This document shows, piece after piece, positions 57,364-64,000 of a stretch of 64,000 nt of DNA. Under the pieces are notes generated by a model. The model saw nothing but the letters and a program-made list of their open reading frames with translations. It was not told where the DNA came from and made no database searches. The DNA is from Obelidium mucronatum. Taxonomy: Eukaryota > Chytridiomycota > Chytridiomycetes > Chytridiales > Chytriomycetaceae. The position numbers were made by a program, and so were the translations under genes. How positions within the stretch are numbered: the stretch's first letter is position 1; each line of letters begins with the position of its first letter. The stretch is taken from the NCBI GenBank assembly GCA_025765595.1, contig JAIVFH010000003.1:124001-188000 (forward strand). The letters run 5' to 3'.

Positions 57364-59589
57364 TTAACGGAGACAATGCCCACAACAGACCTGAATAATC
57401 CCAGCCTTTTGGTTACTGATCTTGTCCACCATATCTTCAATGCTAGACTCGATTTGTTTGAGCTTCAAGTCTAGCGGCATTAAAGCTTCATAGGTATCTC
57501 TGTAGCAGTTCCATGCGATTAATTTGTCTGCAAAACCAATAAAAAAAAGTACCTCGAAGCTTCATCGAGCGCCAAACTGTACTTCTTTCCCTCCTTTCGC
57601 CAGAATTCAAGCTCCTTATTCATGCTATCCACATCCTCCTGCATATAATCCATAGTTTTTGCCAAGGGATTGGTGCTACGACACAGAGTCTGAATCGACT
57701 CACGAAGTCCCTCAATCTGATCAAAACCACACAAAAATCAGAAAGCTTGAACAAAAAAAAAAAAAAAAAAAGGGGGGGAATCAATTCACAGAAAAGTTTA
57801 ACTAACCTCTCTTTTGGCGACAGATTTCTCTTTTGGCTTTTCTTCACGCTCGCCCCTTCTTTCGTCTTCGTCTCTCTTGCTGTGTTTGTCTTTTGTTTCC
57901 ATGATTTTTCTCATGAGACCACCTTTTGATAACCATTTCTTTTTAGAAATAAAAAAAGAATCTCATACACAAATTTTGAGTCACCATGTAGTTCGTCTTC
58001 ACTCCCTTTGCTATCGCGCCGTTCTTCCTCTTTTGCACGCAACTCCTCATCGGTTCCAATAATCACGTATTGGTCATCTTCAGAGTCAGAGTCTCCTTGA
58101 CGAGCGCCTTCTTGAATAATAGATGGCGCACTTAGAGAAAAAGTTTTTCACGGTTATTAAAAAAAACACCGAAATAGAAATAAAAAAAAAAAAAAAAAAA
58201 TAAAAACGTAAAATGAAGTACATTGGTGCTTCTTCGACGGCTGCGAATTCCGCACCCTTCACTTTTGGAGGTGGTGCTCGAGCAGTGGTTGGGCGCTCTC
58301 TTCTTTTCGCGGCTGGCGTGGGGACCAACGAAGTTGCTTTTTTATCTGAATCCTCCAAGTCTGAGCTCGAAGATGAGGCTTCTAATGGAGGTCTGTCATC
58401 TGGTTATGTTGTGTTTTTTAGAACTGTTTTTTTTTTCCTTCTTCTAGAGTGAACGTGAATTGTTTTTTTTCTTCTTTCTTTACCATCTCGGTCTCTATCG
58501 TTGCGCTCTCTATCGCCGCGATCACGGCTTTCTCGATCACCGCGGTCTCTGTTTTCTTTGTTTTCGCGATGGTCTCGGTCTTTACCCTCCTGCAGGCTTT
58601 CGGATGATCTTTTCTCTTGTCTGCTTCCGTTTTCTCGGGACTGCTGGGATTCCAGTTTAGGCTCTCTGCTTTTCCCTTTTTTTTTAATGGTGATTCAAAT
58701 AAAAAAAAAAGGGGGGGGGGGGGGGCACACCTTGGTCTTGCTGAAGCTGCACCCTTCAAACGGTCCCCACTCGGAGCTCTCTCACGCTCCTTTTCTCTTT
58801 CCTTTTCTTTTTGTGGTTGTGGGGGAGGCTGTTGCTGCTGCTGTTGTTGTTGTTGTTGCTCCTTGGCTTGAGCTGGTGCTGCCTGTTGAGAAGCTGGGGC
58901 TACACCCTTTTTGAAGTGCTCTCCAGCCAAAACTCGTTTAACAGCGGACGTAGTATCAGCCTAATGTATTTGATTTTTTTTTGAGGGTTAATATAATCTC
59001 CGTGTGTATACATACAAATTTTTTTTTTGGTTGTTACCTTTTTCAAAACAACTTTCGCCATGAGCTGCAAGAACGCGTTTGTATCTTCGGGATCCATTCC
59101 AGCCACGATTTTGAGTGGATTCGCCTTGATTTCGACGTTTGTGACCATTCCTTTTTGTGTTTTTTTTTAGATGATGTTAGTATTTATGTGATCACAAAAA
59201 AAAAAAAGAGTCTATACCAATACAGTCAATCATTTTGTATAAATAAGCAACTTTGGCGTCTTTGTCCTTTTTTTTGTGTTTAGAGTGTTCAAGTCGACAT
59301 AGTGTAGGTTACTCCAAAGCACTGCACAACTGACCTTCACATTCTCTGAATTCATCTCGTTATCGTCATAGAGGCCTCGACAAAAGCCAGTTTCTTCAGT
59401 CGCCCGTATAGTTTCGGAAAAGATGTCGTGAAGATATCTGAAAGGAGGTTTTGACAGGAGCTTCGCATTCAATGGGGGCTTCTTGATGACGCGAGACAGG
59501 AGATCAATAGTTTTTTTGATTGATTCTTCAAGAGCTGGTGGTAGCGCTGGTGGTGCGCCGGTTGGGGCGCCGGCAGGAGGATCAGGCAT
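57364..59589 (-). CDS. IFT54: Intraflagellar transport protein IFT54 (TRAF3IP1)
   Basis: IFT-B subunit that links the train to motors and microtubules in cilia and flagella. The N-terminal calponin-like domain shows [20 protein letters not shown] and [26 protein letters not shown] and [13 protein letters not shown], nearly as in human TRAF3IP1. The middle is a Gln-rich run (10 Gln) and a long Arg/Asp/Glu-rich linker, and then [24 protein letters not shown] and [20 protein letters not shown], followed by a terminal coiled coil. Clear exons are 59335-59589, 59218-59266, 59038-59150 and 58960 leftward. Around 58690-58731 a poly-G/poly-T tract makes the exon join uncertain. The last exon begins at an acceptor within CTACAG|AGATACC near 57525. 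The gene implies a flagellated life stage. Confidence 0.9.
58828..58862. repeat. Trinucleotide repeat coding poly-Gln in IFT54
   Basis: About ten CAG/CAA codons in a row on the minus strand, encoding the Gln run between the calponin-like domain and the charged linker. Confidence 0.85.
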
Positions 59590-59988
59590 GAGAATGTATT
59601 CCTTGTAATTTTATTTGAATGATCAGACAATCCACATATCTTGAAAAAAAAGAGATCAACGACAGACTTTTCGGACTAATTTTGTGGTTATTATTGGTAA
59701 AATTCATGGATAACTTTATTTCCATTTTTTTTTGTGAGGGGAGGAGTTGGTCATTCGGCTTCTGGAAGACTTGAGTTCATTGTTCTATTATTGCCTTGAT
59801 TCTTTTTTCGTAAAGCAACTCGTCTGTCTCGACACTGCTTCACGCCAGTGTTTTGGTTCTTGATTCCCAACACTTTTTGGGCACACTTGTGTAATTGCAA
59901 CGAGGGGGGCTTTCTATTCCATTGACACGACGACCGGCCAACCAACATCCAACATCGAACGGATCGATCACCAACACCAACGCCAGCG
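59590..59988. other. Intergenic spacer between divergent IFT54 and ankyrin genes
   Basis: 399 bp of AT-rich sequence that becomes more GC-rich toward the ankyrin start. Both promoters must lie here. I see no conserved element; a search for RFX-like X-box motifs near the IFT54 start gave nothing convincing by eye. Confidence 0.45.
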
Positions 59989-62046
59989 ATGAGGTCTCGA
60001 ACGCAATCATCGTCATCGTCGCCAAACAGCGGCAGCGGCGCCAACAACACGGGCAAGGACAGTGCGGCGATCGGGACGGCGTCGTCGAACGCCAGCATCG
60101 CCAGCAGCAGCAGCGGCAGCAGCAGCAGCGCCAGCAGCAGCGGCGGCAACGGACTCAGCGGGCTCTCGTTCCTCAACATCCGCAAACGCATCGGCTCGAA
60201 GGACGACAAGAAGCCGCCGCTGTTCGCGAAGGCCGGCGGCGGCGTGGCGCCCGGCGCGGGCCTCGTGACGCCCGGCGCCGGAGCGGGCGCCGCGCCGCCG
60301 TCCGACGCCGGCAGCGGCGCCGTGTCGCCGGGCGCGTCGCTGGCGCCGTCCGAACACTCGCGCGCGGCTTCGGCGCGCTCCAAGGCGAGCGGCGGCGGCG
60401 GCGGCGGCGGCAGCGCGCTCGGCTTTGCGCTGGCGAACGCCGACCAGCCGACGTTCGCCGACTTCCGGCTGCGCGACATGCGCCAGCAGAAGCAGCGCCG
60501 CTGTCTGTACGCCCTGCAGAAACTAGACGCGAAATACAGAGCAGAAGGCGTCGCTATCGGCTTGTCCAGTCTGGCCCAGCACGTGTCAAAAAAGCCGTTC
60601 AAAGGTAGGCTCGGCCTAATTGGATTCTCTTGAACTGACTTGACCCTCCCAGAACCAAAATTCAAAGACGATAAACGCCTGGGTTTTGCAAAGCTGGGAG
60701 GCTTGCTCCAAAAAAAGAGGAGACGTCGCTCTCGGACAGGTATGTGTGTTTTTTGATCACAGCATCACTTGTGCCACACTCCACTCTAAATTTCCATCTC
60801 CACATTTTTTTTTGGTTCACGCAAAACACAGAAATTTTTCATCTAATCAATCTTGCAATTATTGATCGGAACCCCACCTTTGCTTGCACGTTATTGGACG
60901 ATTTGTCTTCATCTGCGTTGCGGAAAAAGTTTCCGTTGCATGCCAACCGGGCGTTCTACAGTAGTTTAGGCCAATGCATGGAGCCCTTGTGTTTGTCAAT
61001 GATGGAGAAAGGATTCCCCATCAGCGTAAATACCCCTATAATTATCAAGGGAAGTGCGAACCTGTGGAAATATGGGCCTAGAGAGTCAGCGACCGGAAAA
61101 GTTGTCAACAAATTCAAGCGTATATCTTCGACTGGTTCAAACAATGCCTCCAAGACCCCAGCTCCGCCGCAATCCGACAATATGCCAACGATTCATTTAC
61201 CTTCGTACTTTATGGCTGCCGTTGGTCTCGGTTTGGAAAACGTAGTTCGAGGAATGGTGAAGGTGGGAACAAGAACAAAAACAAAAACTTGACGTTCTTA
61301 TCCTTGTCTAACATGTCTTAAATTATGCACAGAGAGCCGACGTCAACCAAAATTGGCACGGATTAACACCTTTACATGTTACTGCCTGCAAAAATTTTAT
61401 TGGATTGACTCAGTTCCTCCTGGATTCCGGTGCAGACCCCGCGATTGGAATACTTGTTTCCCAATATGCTCTTCTTCGAAAACTCAAGTCCATCAATTCA
61501 AGCTCCTCCTCTGGAAACCAGTCCCCCTCCTTTGTGGTGCATCGTCCATCCACACAATTAAGCTCAATCAATAATCCTGGCACAAGCTCTGCAACTTCTT
61601 CTTATACCGCCGCTACTGCCGCCGCTGGAGTAGCTGGATCGAATGCAGCCAATTCATCAAATCCAACTTCACCACTAAAGTCACAATTAAGCACAACCTC
61701 AATCACATCTGTGAATAATAACCCACCACCACCACAACCCAATCCTTCTGCTGCTCTATCAGCATCGCAGCCAGTTGCATTTAGCAGTGGAAGTGGTCCC
61801 ACAGCAGCAACAGCAACAACGGCAACGCAAGCTGGACAAGCAGCTCGACCCCGCGCCTATTCTCCCACCTCTGCTTCCTTCACTGGTGGAGAAAATTCAA
61901 ACCCCCCGATTGTCGAAAGGTCCCGAGCGTCTTCTCTCAGCGCTGCGACAGGCGTGAGCTTCATTGGCCCGAGTGGCGTGAATCTCAGGAAACAGCAAAG
62001 CGGTGCTGGAAGTAGTGTACGTTCTGGGAATACAGGCGGTGGTGGT

Positions 62047-62078
<32 letters not shown>

Positions 62079-63362
62079 GGGTATCGGGGGAAGTGGAAAT
62101 GTGACTGTGTCTAGGCCGAAAAAGCTGACGGGGTATGTATTCTATAGTCAAGCTGGAAGTGGGGGCGACAAAGGAGGGCTATTTAATCACCAGGAAACGA
62201 AACGGCGGAGTAGCGTGTTCCACATGTGGAATGATGATTACATGAAAGATCGAGTGATTTTCCCTGTGGAGTTGGCTGCTGCTTGTGGGAATTGTGATTT
62301 GGCTAGGTTATTGCTGGCAAGGTTTGTGGAACTTCCCCCTCTTTCCTTTTTTTTTATCATGTTTTTTTTTTTTTTTTTCGTCTATTTACCTTCTTGTGTT
62401 TCCCAAAAAAAACAAACAAAAACAGAATGGATTCAAAAGTTTTGGTCAAATGCTCTTTTGCGCTACTTGTGCAACGAGATGTTGAACTTTCACTCCTGTT
62501 TATTCGTGCCGGTGTCCCCACGACCCAACGCGATGCGTACGGTTCTTCTGCATTACACCTTGCTGCTAGAGCAGGACACCTGGAACTTGTAACCGCCTAC
62601 GTGGAAACGAATAAGTTTGATATCAATGGCAAGGGACAAAATGATTGGTAAACAAACAAAAAGAAAAAGTTTTTTTTTTTTTTCTTCTTATTTATTAAAT
62701 TAACGAGCCAAAACAAAAACACAAAAAATTTGAAATTAACAGGACTGTACTACATGAAGCTGTCGGATTACGTAGAGTAGATGTTGCAAAGTACCTAGTC
62801 AGAGCGGGAGTCAACACGGAAGCTGTCAATAATTTGGGTGAAACCGCTCGTGCTCTTGGATTAAAATTGGGGATTCCAAAAGCAGAGTTGGATGATGTAT
62901 TTGGTGAGAATTTACCCACAAACAATCCAATAATCATTTTTTTTTTTTTTTCGTATTAAATTTCATCAACCCAAAGCAACAGCTACATCCCCCGTAACTG
63001 CAAGCTCATTCAACGATTCAAGTGCAGCAAATAGCCCCGACAGTGCGACTTCACCTGGCTCAGCGGCATCCAATTCTCCGATTAAAAATGTGATGGGGCT
63101 TGAAAACAAGACGTCCTCTGTGGGTCGTTTGAATTTGATGGATATCATGAAGAAACCGAAACTCACCTCCACTACTGCGACGGGAGCTGCTGCGGCATCT
63201 TCCAACCCAGCAGGTACAGCAACAGCTGCGCCGCTACCACCAAATGGAAATGATAAACTTGGATCGGTTCCCGCACTCGCTACAAACAAAGTAGCTAATG
63301 GGAAAGTGGATGGCGGTCCATCGTCTTCCATTGCGGCCTCAAATGATGCCGCTGTTTCGTGA
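59989..63362 (+). CDS. Ankyrin-repeat protein with long low-complexity regions
   Basis: A 963-residue protein from seven exons (59989-60604, 60653-60739, 60832-61262, 61333-62321, 62426-62647, 62743-62903, 62977-63362). Exon 1 is very GC-rich and codes Ser, Gly and Ala runs, then a basic helix (LRDMRQQKQRRCLYALQKL). Ankyrin repeats are visible in two groups: around 61333-61440 (GLTPLHVTACKNFIGLTQFL) and 62480-62870 (GSSALHLAARAGHLELVTAYV, WTVLHEAVGLRRVDVAKYLV). Between them lies a Ser/Thr/Ala/Pro-rich linker of about 270 residues with a Gly run at 62036-62080. The C-terminal tail is also Ser/Ala-rich. The ankyrin groups probably form one scaffold split by the insert. No catalytic domain is seen; function unknown, probably protein binding. 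Confidence 0.85.
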
Positions 63363-63605
63363 GAGAGCTTTTATTCCTCAATATATCTATCTTTGTTGGC
63401 TAGTTTCTTTATATAGTGTGTGTTTGTGTGTCTGGGGGGGAGTGAACTGTTTTATTTGTTTTGTTTGTTTTTTTGTTGTTGTTGTTTTTCTCTTTTCCTT
63501 TTCTCTGTTCAACATAAAGCGACGTTTTATTTCTCTTAACAAAAAATTAATATATAAATACAATTTATAATTACAAGTCTCTTTCTCTGCTATTCTTTTT
63601 TCTTC

Positions 63606-64000
63606 TCACAGAGCAGCTGACCACGCATCCAGCAGCGCTTGTTCACTGGATTCCAAACTGGCCACAGACAAAGTATTCAACAAACTACTACTATCCTTAC
63701 GACCATTTCTCTTTCCCATACCTCTTCCTCTTCCACTTCCTCTTCCTCCGCGACGGCTATTGTAGCCACCACCACCAGTGTTGTTTGAAGCAACACAAGT
63801 GATGTCATCAGCCTGTACAAACCTTCCTTCTTGCTGGTCTTCAATATCAACATCTTCTACAACATCATTCTCAACGCGTTCGTCGTCGTCACCATCACTA
63901 CCTTCACTTTCTTCTTCTCCTTCTTCATCGCTGGTGTATTCTTTGCTTGGCAACCGCTGGCCCCATTCATCAAACCCATTCTCATTATTCCCATGGTTAT
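63606..64000 (-). CDS. Partial acidic, RGG-rich protein (C-terminal part)
   Basis: The frame is open from the window's right edge to a stop at 63606, so only the C-terminal 131 residues or so are seen. They contain an Asp/Glu/Ser-rich region (SDEEGEEESEGSDGDDDE), a Gly/Arg-rich patch (GYNSRRGGRGSGRGRG) like RNA-binding RGG boxes, and a helical end SSEQALLDAWSAAL. The composition suggests an RNA- or ribosome-linked protein, but I do not recognise the family. The start and any upstream exons lie outside the window. Confidence 0.55.
   Translation of the reverse strand, partial: NHGNNENGFDEWGQRLPSKEYTSDEEGEEESEGSDGDDDERVENDVVEDVDIEDQQEGRFVQADDITCVASNNTGGGGYNSRRGGRGSGRGRGMGKRNGRKDSSSLLNTLSVASLESSEQALLDAWSAAL

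Noticed and set aside
1..64000. tRNA genes, rRNA, CRISPR arrays, bacterial-type operons
   Set aside because: Nothing resembling them was seen on either strand. Tandem repeats found are microsatellites, the retroelement minisatellite and coding low-complexity runs.

Overview
The window is nuclear DNA of a flagellated, early-diverging (zoosporic) fungus. Genes are packed closely and carry many short GT-AG introns, mostly 45-75 nt. The fungal side is shown by a Cet1-type mRNA 5'-triphosphatase, an Ssz1-type ribosome-associated Hsp70, peroxisomal malate synthase and a chromodomain Ty3/gypsy retrotransposon. The zoosporic side is shown by the ciliary protein IFT54 and by Integrator subunit 8, both absent from the familiar yeasts and moulds. 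I cannot name a species; Chytridiomycota or Blastocladiomycota are the best guesses.

Layout. 1-5.5 kb: an LKB1/STK11-like kinase (+), a BOLA3-like mitochondrial protein (-) and a secreted two-domain Cu/Zn SOD-like protein (+). 5.7-19.3 kb: one 16-exon gene for a coiled-coil protein of about 4,200 residues (+). 19.4-23.2 kb: ribosomal protein eL21 (-), WDR83/MORG1 (+) and the capping triphosphatase (+). 23.3-31.4 kb: a nested transposon block. A short hAT-like element with an 8-bp target duplication contains a tandem LTR-internal-LTR-internal-LTR Ty3/gypsy array with its own 5-bp target duplication. 31.4-47.2 kb: INTS8 (-) and HUS1 (+) start 62 bp apart, then ethanolamine kinase, malate synthase, two tandem RidA genes (all +), Ssz1 (-) and RNA polymerase III subunit C31 (+) starting 69 bp apart, and a short-chain dehydrogenase (+). 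47.2-57.1 kb: an unrecognised coiled-coil gene and a 2,525-residue DUF4062-NTPase-WD40 protein (both -). 57.4-64 kb: IFT54 (-), an ankyrin-repeat protein (+) and the 3' part of an acidic, RGG-rich gene (-) cut by the window edge.

Most genes are housekeeping and unrelated in function, so there is no operon-like logic. One possible theme is peroxisomal: malate synthase, the second RidA copy and the dehydrogenase lie within 8 kb and end in PTS1 tripeptides (AKL, AKL, SKI).

Exon coordinates are my own splice predictions from GT-AG sites, reading frame and family alignment recalled from knowledge. For most genes the summed exon lengths give an intact frame. No transcript or database evidence was available. 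The most unusual features are the retrotransposon block (an intron inside the reverse transcriptase, CpG-type decay, absent gag replaced by a minisatellite), the degenerate second SOD domain, the duplicated coiled-coil exons, a predicted 5-nt microexon and the presence of INTS8.
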